Source: Bolinopsis microptera (lineage: Eukaryota; Ctenophora; Tentaculata; Lobata; Bolinopsidae). From it: a stretch of DNA of 64,000 nucleotides. The stretch lies in NCBI RefSeq assembly GCF_026151205.1, contig NC_087082.1:7695908-7759907 (forward strand). Direction: 5' to 3'. A program made the position numbers and the translations under genes. The notes beneath the pieces were generated by a model. It had not been told where the DNA came from. It worked only from the letters and a program-made list of their open reading frames with translations, and ran no database searches. This document shows, piece after piece, positions 32,319-42,313 of the stretch (the stretch's first letter is position 1; each line of letters begins with the position of its first letter).

Positions 32319-35300
32319 CACTTACTTACTTACTTACTTACTTACTTACCCTGCTAATGTTCAGGATGATACATACGAGGAAACAGGATGGAAGCTACTA
32401 CACGGAGACGTACTGAGACCACCCAACTTCTGCACAAATCTAGTGGCTCTTATAGGTAGGTACAATGTACATTGAACAACTGATAGATGTTAGAGGATTT
32501 AACGGCTACATAATACATTTTTTGTTGATTAGATGTTTCTGCTTTGTAATAATGGGGGGGGGGGGGGGGGGTGTCACGTCCGTCTATGTCCGCTTGTCTC
32601 ATAGAATCCAAAAAGGACAGGACATAGGCGGACATAGGCGGACATAACCGGACATAGGCGGACATAGGCGGACATAGACGGACATAGGCGGACATAGGCG
32701 GACATAGGCGGACATTAATGGACACCTAAATTGCTAAATAAAATGTTCAATTTTTGCTGTTATAGAGGGATCATGTTTTTTGTCCGTTCGGTACCCTTAG
32801 ATATTTTCAAAACGGACAAAAAATAGAGCAGACAAAAATGGACAAAAACGGACAAAAATGGAAATAACATTTAGATGCTTCCTCCTCCTACTTTTCCTCC
32901 TCCTCCCCCTGGGTCTTCCTGATCTTCCTCAGTCCTCTTCCTCCTCCCCTCCTCAGTCCTCCTCCTACTCCTCCTCCCCGTCCTCAGTCCTCCTCATCAG
33001 TCCTCAACAGTCCTCCTCCTCCCCAGTCCTCCTCCTCCTCCTGAGTCCTCCTCCTGGGTCCTCCTCCTGGGTCCTCCTCCTCCTCTTCATCCTCCTCCTC
33101 TTTCTCCTCAGTCCTCAGTCCTCCTCAGTCCTCCTCCTCATCCTTCTCCTCAGTCCTCCTCCTCATGGGTCCTCCTCCTCATCCTTCTCATCAGTCCTCC
33201 TCCTCCCCAGTCTTCTCCCAGTCCCCCTCCTTCTCCTCCTCGTATTCAGTCCTCCTCCTCCTCCTCCTCCTCAGTTCTCCTCATTTCTCCTAAGTCCTCC
33301 TCCTGAGTCCTCCTCCTCTTCCTTCTGAGTCCTCCTCCTGAGTCCTCCTCCTCCTCCCTCTCAGTCATCCTCCTCAGTCATCCTCCTCAGCCATCCTCCT
33401 CAGCCATCCTCCTCAGTCCTCCTCCTTCTCAGTCCTCCTCAGTCCTCCTCCTGAGTCCTCCTCCTCCTCAGTCATCCTCCTCAGTTCTCCTCCTCCTCCT
33501 CCTAGGTCCTCCTTCTGGGTCCTCCTCCTCCTCCTCCTCCTGGGTCTTCCTGATCCTTCTCCTCCTCTCAGTCATCCTCCTCAGTCATCCTCCTCAGTCA
33601 TCCTCCTCAGCCATCCTCCTCAGCCATCCTTCTCAGCCATCCTCCTCAGTACTCTTCAGTACTCTTCAGTCCTCAAAATGTTTGTCCGCTAATGTCCGCT
33701 AATGTCCGCCAATGTCCGTCCGGGTCCGCCAATGTCCGTCCGAGTCCGCCAATGTCCGTCCGAGTCCGCCAATGTCCGTCCGTGTCCGCCAATGTCCCAA
33801 AAAACACGTCCGTTGTCTCATAGAATCCAAAAAGGACAGGACATAGGCGGACATAGACGGACATGACACACCCCCCCCCCAATAATATTCAAACATATTT
33901 GTGTAAACGTGGCATATATTTGTAGGAGTTAGTAAGTGGAATTATAAATACATTTGAGATTATATATATATGTATAAATATATAGGACGCTAGTTAGAGT
34001 ACTCAATTGAATAAGGTAATCTTATCATACTATTCAGTTTGTTAAATAAACTAAATACTGCTGATATTTATAAAAGATTCCTTTTCTTTCCTTCTAGCCA
34101 CCACGTCAGATTTTATTAGTAGTGTACACAGTGCATCAAAGTTCCCATTACATGGAGAGGTGTGCACGTATTGATAGTGTAGCACAATGTTGGTAATGGC
34201 AGGGAGGCTGTGTACATGTTTAGTGTGTAGGTCGTGAGAGATGAGGTAACTGTAATGTAGGGGAGGGCCCCGGCCTCCACCCCTCCCCCTGGCCTCCACC
34301 CCCTCCCCCGGCCTCCACCCCCTCACTTGCTAGACATGTAATACAGGAACAGTAAGTTCGCTCTACGCAGTGTGCAGTGTACAGGGTGTATAATTTGCAG
34401 TATGTTCTCGACTAACCCTGATATATAATAAGATTTAACTAGGAAACTAGGAAATAGTTCCAAGCTGTATACTGAGGTTGACACGTGTAGCCTGTAGACT
34501 GTAGAGTGTAGACAATAGAGCTGTAGAGGTGTCTAATATAATTATATAATTTGTATAATTAGTGCGTGTGTAAACATATCCTAACACACATTTTAAACTG
34601 CATCATCTCAAGTTTACATCCTACTGCTTTCAGGGACAGGCGTTTGTCAGGATTATAATAGGATTTATCAGGAATTAGAATCATCATTACATAATATGTA
34701 TATTATACATATTACATACTTAAAAATATCTGAACTGTGTGGCACTCGGAGGCCCAACTAATTCATAATGAAAACTTCAAAATAAGTTGGTCCTAAATCC
34801 TATGAAAATATCTTCAGAAGAATGTAACTTTACCTTGTAAATGATGTGGCGGATATCTGACACGTCACTGTAATAAATATAAGATATATACATAGTATTG
34901 TGCACAAAATATTTGCTGCAAAATACATATTCTGCAGATTTAAAAACTTAACTTTGCTGTCCTCTCACTGATAGTGTACTCTGACACATTACTTAACCAG
35001 GTAGTGGTGTACAGATAGGTTCCACAGCACTAGCCTGTATAGTACTAAGTGTACTGGGGATGCTGTCTCCAGCTAGTAGAGGCAGTCTCATCGGAGCTGG
35101 GGTCTCTCTTTTCTTCTTCTTTGGTAGGTTTTATTTTTATATGCAAGTGATATTAAAGCTGCCAAATTTTTCTTTGGTTGAGAAGAAAAACTCAGGATGT
35201 TCATCGAATATATTATGCTACATAATATAACCTTTCTATGGAAGATAATCTGTAAATTGTTTGATTCGTGATGTTATGAGTAATTGAATGATATGTTTAT

Positions 35301-36307
35301 TATGATTAGAATATTTAGCTTAAAAGCTGGTATCTGACCAAGTTTGCTTTGACACGTGACAGTGATTATAAAATTACCTGGTTACTTGTGTGCAACATCT
35401 CCCTATAATCAGTAATTGTTCAGGTGTTATTGGAGGATACTATTCTGGTAGACTGTACAGAACCTTTAAAGGACTAGCCTGGAAGCGAGCCTCCTTCCTC
35501 ACCGCAACTCTCTATCCTGGGCTTATCTCCTCGACTTGCTTCATCTTGAACTTCCTGCTGTGGCATGCTGGTAGCAGTGGCGCTGTGAGTTATTTATCAA
35601 AATGTTCAATTGCTATTGTTTTTAATCTACTTAGTTTGTTTTTTATTGGTTTTAACAAACTAAGTTTTATTTATTTATAAATAATCATATGATTCTAATA
35701 TGACTAAAAATATATCAAAAGACAACTGCGCGAACGGTAGGATTCGAACCTACGCGGGCAGAGCCCAATTGATTTCTAGTCAATCGCCTTAACCACTCGG
35801 CCACGTCCGCATGTCTCTTTATCGAATTTCATTGTATATATTTTGCGCGCGTTAAATAACTCTTTCCTTCAGGTCCCATTTTCCTATATGTGTGCCTTGT
35901 TGGCATTTTGGATATGTGTTTCTCTACCACTCGTCTTTATTGGATTCTTCTTTGGATTCCGAAAACAGGTAAGAAACAATAATTTAAATTTGAAGGCAAT
36001 AAGAGAGGGAGATTAAATTTTCATTCAGAAGACAGAAGTTTTCAAAATTTATGTTTCAATTCGACTTCTCGTCAGAATCTAATAGCATGCCGACACGCTC
36101 ATTATTCTTATTTAACTAATTAACTTGTTATTTTTCAGCCGTATGAATATTCAGTACGCACTAATAAAATACCACGCCCCATTCCCTCTCAACTATGGTA
36201 CATGAGAACTGGTCCCTCAATGCTGCTGGCTGGCATCCTTCCATTTGGGGCTGTCTTTATCGAACTTTACTTTATCTTCTCCGTAAGTAATGCTTGTTGC
36301 TATATCC

Positions 36308-36338
<31 letters not shown>

Positions 36339-37767
36339 GTTCATACTGCACAATAAATGCGTCAATCCTGATCCTGGTAGCGGGATTATGTGACATATTG
36401 AGTCGATACAAATTTCTATGTAAACATGGTTTCAATCGGTTTTAAATTGCCCAGCTTAGGATGGTCTTCTCCGAACAAGATAACTTATCCTTGATTGTAT
36501 CTGCTCGTTTCCGTTCATTGACTATCTTGTATCCAGTTAAAAGTATCTTCTTTGTAACGCGCGGCGACGTTATTTTTACGTAATCAATCAATGCCAACTC
36601 CATCCGAGTTACGCCGCAAAACGAACCGCGCGCGCGTCTTGAAGATTTCCGTCGAGTCACTTCCAGTCGCAAGCCTGGGACCACTACTAGCATAGTCACA
36701 ACATCTACAAAGCTGCCATATAGCCTGACTGACAATTTTCTCGACTGACTGACAATGTTTCTTCTTTTTCCCCATTTAGAATACAAAGATTAGTACATTT
36801 TAGATTATGATTAATATTATATTTTTACCTATAGTTTACCTAGATTCTTGTTTACAAAGGACCACTACACTGACAAATGATCACTCTGGTAATTTATCCC
36901 TAATCTTGCAGGTGTTCACAGTTTACACTTTTAATTGTAAACTGTGGTAAATTTACCATGTGAGGCGTTGCCTTTTATATCATTTAATCGAACTCCTTCC
37001 TAATTTCTTTGAAGCAGCCAACTTCAAACCAGCATCTTTTCAAAATCATCTTTCTCAGGCGATCTGGGAGAACCAAATTTACACACTGTTCTCATTCCTG
37101 TTCCTTGTGTACGTGATTCTGGTGATATGTTGTGCGGAGATTGCTGTAGTGATCGTCTACTTCCAGCTTTGTACCGAGAACTACAGGTTTAATTAACTTA
37201 TTATTTAACTAATTACAGGTTTAGTTAACTATACTTGCTATTATTTGAGTAGGTCAATGTCTCAGTATGTGAACTTGTTTAATTTCTTTAATCTCTGTCC
37301 AATTAAAATATAAGTTCATCACACATCATCATTAATATTTCTACAAAAAATTCAAAATGAAAATAAATAATTCAAAAATTCAAACTTTAGATGGTGGTGG
37401 AAGTCCTTCTTTTCTGCTGCTGGAACTGGATTGTACGTCTTCGCTTATGGGGTCTTTTTCTACTATACCAAGGTAATTTCCATTTAAATTCAAAACTATT
37501 CTTATTAAACTGTACTAATTTTTTACTCATCTTTAACAATTCGCGTGATAGCTTTATCTTATTGAATATAACCTATATAAGAAATAGTTAATTAATTTAA
37601 ACACCGCTTAATTACAGTTGGAGATAGTTGGTTTCACGTCTACAGTCCTGTATCTTGGTTACACAGCCCTAATGTCCATTACATTCGGCATATTCACCGG
37701 CTCTGTCGGCTTCTTCGCTTCCTTCCTCTTCGTCAGATACGTCTACAGTGCAGTTAAAATAGATTAG
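29750..37767 (+). CDS. Transmembrane 9 superfamily member (TM9SF2/4 type), complete
   Basis: Fifteen exons join in frame: 29750-29854, 30091-30190, 30403-30507, 30759-30862, 31104-31235, 31371-31484, 31737-31922, 32365-32455, 35001-35123, 35424-35584, 35873-35968, 36139-36282, 37059-37186, 37391-37472 and 37618-37767, for 606 residues. It starts with a signal peptide ([20 protein letters not shown]) and the family's mature start [14 protein letters not shown] lumenal domain follows, then [20 protein letters not shown] (first helix), further helices, the [20 protein letters not shown] stretch and the C-terminal end VKID. Family members are nine-pass endosome/Golgi proteins implicated in sorting of multi-pass proteins, adhesion and phagocytosis. 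Length is near TM9SF1; the sequence fits the 2/4 branch better by eye. Intron 7 is almost all TTAC repeat, intron 8 holds a mobile element, and intron 10 holds a tRNA gene. Confidence 0.93.
30305..30392. repeat. Short AATGTAAC tandem repeat before a TM9SF acceptor
   Basis: Copies of 'aatgtaac' run to within about 10 bases of the acceptor at 30,402 (tttatctag|gc). A second short array ('acttacttcagtagca') lies in the next intron at 30,545-30,655. Confidence 0.85.
31935..32352 (+). repeat. (TTAC)n filling TM9SF intron 7
   Basis: The 442-bp intron 31923-32364 is a short donor segment (GTAAATTAAA), then about 100 copies of 'ttac'/'cttac' with rare c/g interruptions, then 'cctgctaatgttcag'. The complementary strand reads GTAAGTAAG, i.e. 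serial donor-like motifs in antisense. Confidence 0.97.
32554..33880. mobile_element. 1.33-kb element with poly-G inverted ends and 6-bp target duplication
   Basis: Left end: a run of 18 G, then TGTCACGTCCGTCTATGTCC. Right end, read inverted: a run of 10 G, then TGTGTCATGTCCGTCTATGT. AATAAT flanks both sides (32548-32553 and 33881-33886). Subterminal arms carry 'ggacataggc' repeats and the same 'catagaatccaaaaaggaca' block. The core (32,880-33,660) is a diverged TCC-rich minisatellite. No transposase is seen, so it is non-autonomous. It lies in TM9SF intron 8. The family is unknown to me. Confidence 0.75.
34262..34325. repeat. Short C-rich tandem repeat
   Basis: About three copies of 'cccctcccccggcctccacc' in TM9SF intron 8. 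The rest of 33,890-35,000 is AT-rich intron without other structure. Confidence 0.8.
35729..35810 (-). tRNA. tRNA-Ser (anticodon AGA)
   Basis: Minus strand, 82 nt. The acceptor stem pairs GCGGACG with CGTTCGC (one G-U), discriminator G. The D arm contains the A box TGGCCGAGTGG. The anticodon stem ATTGA/TCAAT holds loop CTAGAAA, giving AGA (reads UCU Ser). A long variable arm GGGC-TCT-GCCC is typical of tRNA-Ser. The T arm GTAGG-TTCGAAT-CCTAC contains a perfect B box, and TTTT runs follow the 3' end. It lies antisense inside TM9SF intron 10. All arms pair, so it looks functional rather than SINE-derived. Confidence 0.96.
36310..36335. repeat. Poly-G run shortly after a TM9SF donor
   Basis: About 26 G begin 27 bp into intron 12. 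No matching inverted C run was found nearby, so it is either a simple homopolymer or one end of a degraded poly-G element. Confidence 0.8.
36442..36786 (-). other. Open frames of unknown nature in TM9SF intron 12
   Basis: Two overlapping minus-strand frames ([20 protein letters not shown]..., and [20 protein letters not shown] in another frame) are more GC-rich than the surrounding intron. They may be a frameshifted relic of an inserted gene or transposon. I recognise no domain. Confidence 0.2.
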
Positions 37768-38709
37768 CTTGGTTAACTTATTGGGGTCGTTATTAGTGGA
37801 GTTGTTAGTAGGGATATCACATGACAAGCCCTACGTTATTAGTGGAGTTGTTAGTAGGGATATCACATGACAAGCCCTACGTTATTAGTGGAGTTGTTGG
37901 ACAGGTTAGGCAGTACTCATGTGATCCGCCGTGCAACAACAACACAAGATACAAGGGTTTTATAAATCATGTTGTTGGGCTTGTTTTGAGGGTAACTGCA
38001 GTAGTATACAGCAGTGTACTGCCTTAGTGGCGTACCCCAAATATTGCTCAACGCCAAGTCTGAAATATTTCATTTGATTTATTTAAGTTGTCCCTGGAAG
38101 AAATTCCAGTTTATTTTTAGGTCACAATGTTTTTGGCGGGAGCATGAATACTTCTTACTCAATTTAATCGGAGATTTTTAAAATACCACGTTTTTATTGA
38201 TATTTATCACGTGGCTGGTTTTACTTTTACGAACTAAAATTCTGACAATATATATTTATTGTGCACTCTTCATTGAGAGATGAGACGCAACCTCGTGCAG
38301 TCAGGGTTAAGATTCCTCATTTGTAGACGGTTTTATATTTGTCTTCTGGGATCTTACTAGTTAATTGAATGATTGTAAATTATCAAAATAGAAATAGCAA
38401 GTATTAATTATGATGAACCTTTTTGTTTGCAGATGTATTGATATTCTAGACATTTCACGTTATTTCTCGTTTATTTGCGCTAACACAGTCAGTAAATGAG
38501 TTTGTTGAGATTGTGGCTTTCTTTAAGAGGGTCTTATATTTAATAGTGTGTGGGCAGAATAATTTTTAATGAAAACGTAACTAAAGTAAGCTAAATAGCA
38601 ACTAAAGTAAGCTAAATAAAAACTAAACACACTTATTTTCAAGCCATGTAAAACATCCCGAACTGTTTCTGAAGTTTCCAACATATCACGATATTTGGCA
38701 ACATAACGA
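37768..38709. other. TM9SF-DCAF6 intergenic region
   Basis: Contains a 46-bp direct duplication ('gttattagtggagttgttag' ... 'gacaagccctac') at about 37,785-37,890, then AT-rich sequence leading to the DCAF6-like start codon. No other gene was seen. Confidence 0.5.
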
Positions 38710-41709
38710 ATGTTAGATGGAACTATCACCGAGGATTACAACGAAAACTCTCCCGAGCGTTGCCATGACAACGTCTCTAATCACCCTGACAACACGTTCC
38801 ATCACCATGATCACGTGACTCATCACTCAAAGAGAGCTAGACATGACAAGAAGGTACACGTGGTAAGACAGCTGCACGAGAGGTTGTATCAGAAGGCACC
38901 CCCTGGGTTCCTAAGGGGGTCCCTCCTGCAGCGGGATATGATCACCAGACTCACTACTAGGGATACTATCAACGGTAAGTTTATCAATCTTGTGTGCTCC
39001 CGGGGCATGAGGTGTCTTTCTTTGTGTAAACATGAAGCGCAGCAAGTGTTTACTTACACACAAATACGGAAGTTGTTTGATAACCTGGTCATCCCACTAT
39101 TACTCAGTAAAGTGATTAAAAACACCACTCAGATCCACTGTACACTGGAGCAGTAGTAGCTCTGAGGTGGAGCCCGGACGGACAGAGCCTGATGTCGGGA
39201 GGGAAGCACCTGACCCTGCACTCCTACCCTAACTGTAGGAGGATAGCCAGTGCGCGTATGCCTGCTGAGGTGTACGATGCTGAGTTCCTGGATAGGGAGA
39301 CTGTAGTCGCTGGTAAGTCAGTCAATCAGTCAGTCAGTCAGTCAGTCAGTCAATCAGTCAGTCAGTCAGTCAGTCAGTCAGTCAGTCAGTCAGTCAGTCA
39401 GTCAGTCAGTCAGTCAGTCAGTCAGTCAGTCACTCCTTACAGGGACAAGTACGGGACTGATCGTGCTTCCTCTACTCCCTCAACTGCCCAGCTCTCCAAA
39501 TAACCTCACTGATGACGTCATAAGTTCACGTGACGTCACATCAACTCGCTACTACACAGTTATCAGGTGCCACAGTGGTTCTGTGTTCTCAGTCAAACCT
39601 CTGGTCGGAATGAGTAGCGACGTGTTCTATACCGCTTCAGCTGATCGCACTGTCAGGTAATTAGTTATAATTAATTAATTAATTAGTATTAATTAATAAA
39701 TGAGTTAAGATATCTATTTACACTATGCCTATTACTCGGAGAATTCAGTTACTTCGTTTAGATATCTCAACTGACAATGGTCTATTGATAGAGAACCAAG
39801 CTTAGTTAAGATTGTTTCCAGATCAAGAGTTCTAGAATCTAACAAAATGTTCACATATCACTGTTCCCTTTCTAGAGCTATCTCTAACTTTACAGTTCAC
39901 AGGTTGTTCGACCGCCGCGCACTAGGCACATGCTACTCAAGTCGCACGTGCAACAACAACCTGCTGCTGGTGGGGACTATGTCTTATCGGTCTCTGGCTG
40001 TCAACCCTGCTAACCCTCATCAGTTCTGCGTTTCTCATGGTCCCTATCTAGGTGAGTAGATAGTTAGCACTTGTTACTGTCTGCTACATTCTTACAGTAC
40101 TGTCTGCTACAATCTTACTATACAGCTTGTTCCTTACAAAAAATGTAGTTCTGATTGGCATTAATTCTGCTAAATTTTAAACTAACGTTATATCTTAGAA
40201 ACTAACGGCATATCGTATAAACTAACATTATATCTTATAAACTAACGTTATATCTTATAAACTAACGTTATATCTTATAAACTAACAGCTCTAACTACAG
40301 GTGTACACGACCTGAGGTTCTGCTGTACGGACCACAGAGCAATAGTGCGGAGATACGACGTGCCGCCCTTCCCCCGCCCTCATCTGGGAGGAAGCAATAG
40401 GATTACACACGCTGTGTACAATAACAGTGGCACTGAGATACTCCTTAACACTAGAACTATAGGTAATTATCTGAGAGAACAGGCCTGTGAAAACTCTTGG
40501 TCATCCGTCACACTTCAACTTTAAGTTAACTTTCATTTTTACCAGTGCAATAATAGCATCTTGTCGCTGTACCCGTTATCAATCTACACTACATTTAACC
40601 TACAGGTGCTCTGCTGATCTCTAATGATCCTAACAGTGGAGAAACTGTCGACCTTGAAACCGCTAATACTGCTAGTTTTTCTGAAAACTCTACAAATGAG
40701 AGAGGGCAGGAGCGTGTTGTGGTGAGTGAAGACTCTTCTAGCAACCGAATAAGGGAGGCCTCCAGTTCTTTGGGTCAGCTGGGATCAGAAATCACGAACT
40801 GGTTAGCAGAAAGAGGTCAATCCGAAAATGAAAGTGAAAGAGAAACATATCGTGAAAGAGAAAGTAATGGGATCATTGGACGGTATACGGGCCACAGAAA
40901 TACACGAACAATACTAAAAGAAGCGGCTTTTTGGGATGATAAATATGTTCTTTCAGGTAAGACTCGCGCTTATCTTTGCTAACTGAATCAACACGTTAGA
41001 TTTTAAACGTGTCACGTGACTGAAACACGTGACTAACACGTTACTTCCTCACACAGGTAGTGACTGTGGCCGCGTGTTTGTGTGGGATAAGAGTACGTGT
41101 GAAGTGCTGGCAGCTCTCCAAGTTGACTCCCACACCACCATGTCGGTTAAACCACACCCTTTTGATCCTGTTCTAGCCTGCTCTGGGCTTGACAAAAACG
41201 TGCAAATTCTAGAGCCTAACTTTGAGGTGAGTTAGATTATTTATAAATACTTAAAGAGTATAAATACTCTTTAAGTCAATATAACAAGATCAAATTTTAG
41301 TAAAAGTTGTAATTATTTTATGTAATGTGATGACAGAGGCTAAGAATATGCATTATGTTTTGAAAGAACTTTAGATGTTGTTAGCTTTCTTGTGTGATGC
41401 ATTTACGGTGATCTTCAGTTAAAAGTATTCATATATAAATAGTTGTAAGTACAGTATTAATTCTCCTAATTTATGTTAGATAAATCTGTTTAAATTAGAC
41501 AAGGCTAATATTCGACTTATTGAACTCCTGTAATAATGAGCACTGCCTCCCAGAGTGAGGGAATGACCCGAGAAGAAGTGACAAGTCACGTGACCCAGAA
41601 TTACCGTGTTCTGGAGGAGGAAGGCATGATAGTTCCTATCCCTAACTCTGTGGTTATGAGGGCTCTCTCTGCTGTGGATCCCGGGGACTTCCTCGCTGCT
41701 ATCTTGTAG
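38710..41709 (+). CDS. DCAF6-like WD40 protein (CUL4-DDB1 substrate receptor family)
   Basis: Eight exons join in frame: 38710-38974, 39154-39312, 39443-39656, 39903-40051, 40301-40462, 40606-40956, 41057-41226 and 41554-41709, for 541 residues. WD40 features: VVALRWSPDGQSLMSGGKHL, VFYTASADRTVRLFDRRALG, then a disordered acidic/Ser-rich insert encoded in exon 6. The closing blades GHRNTRTILKEAAFWDDKYV and SGSDCGRVFVWDKSTCEVLA, plus HPFDPVLACSGLDKNVQILE, follow the human DCAF6 (NRIP) C-terminal pattern closely. The tail EEVTSHVTQNYRVLEEEGMI matches the helical end after the last blade. The family presents substrates to CUL4-DDB1 ubiquitin ligase. DCAF5 and DCAF8 are the alternatives; the long insert before the last blades favours DCAF6. 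Intron 2 is a pure CAGT microsatellite. Confidence 0.85.
39313..39442 (+). repeat. (CAGT)n making up DCAF6-like intron 2
   Basis: The whole 130-bp intron reads GTAAGTCAGTCAATCAGTCA..., continuing as CAGT units to 'cactccttacag'. The donor GTAAGTCAGT is itself one step from the repeat unit. Confidence 0.95.
40185..40290 (+). repeat. 20-bp repeat with branch-point-like ACTAAC before a DCAF6 acceptor
   Basis: Five units of 'aaactaacgttatatcttat' (with small variants) precede the acceptor at 40,300. Each carries ACTAAC, close to the metazoan branch-point consensus. Confidence 0.9.
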
Positions 41710-42313
41710 CAACTTGGTTATTTCTCTATCACGATTGATACTTTTTTATAAATTTTTGTTTCTGACACTGATTTTAGTTATGATGCTATGTTTTTATAAG
41801 CAGTGATTGACAATTTAGGTACTTCCTAAGGTGTACCATAAACCATTAAGGGGGCCGGGGGGGGGGGGGGCCGGGGGGGGGGGGGGTCTTCATATAATGT
41901 GGGGTGGTACTCACTTATTTATAAAGTGTACTGTAAACTATATATAGTATACTGTACTGTAATTCCCTGCTATGCAGGAGGCAGCGCTTTTAGTCTATTG
42001 ACTAACACATTTTATTGTGATTTTGCTAATGTATATTGTATAATGTATAATATATTTTCTATCACAGAATTGTAATTAGTAATTATTGGTGAATGGTGCT
42101 CTTACACCGATTATTGACATTATACCTAAAAAGTTAAGATGTTTTCTCCTTTTTATTCTGTCCTTCTGTTTAACCGTCCCACTCCCTAAACAAACAAAAA
42201 ACCTTTTAACCGTTAAACTTTTATTCGCTGACCTGTACAATTACCCTAGTATGTAGAGACTTTGCCCCCAACTGGTCGAGGGTTCAGCAGTTTCTGTGTG
42301 TGGTGATGTGATC
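41710..42313. other. Intergenic region with G-rich runs
   Basis: Holds two G runs separated by CC (about 41,851-41,886) and AT-rich sequence. No gene was seen. It ends at the MGRN1-like start codon. Confidence 0.5.

Noticed and set aside
32191-32475. Leu/Thr/Tyr-rich frames in the TTAC repeat
   Set aside because: By-product of the tetranucleotide repeat inside a TM9SF intron; only 32365-32455 is coding.
32858-33328. Ser/Pro/Leu-rich open frame
   Set aside because: TCC-rich minisatellite inside the poly-G mobile element; no start or splice support.
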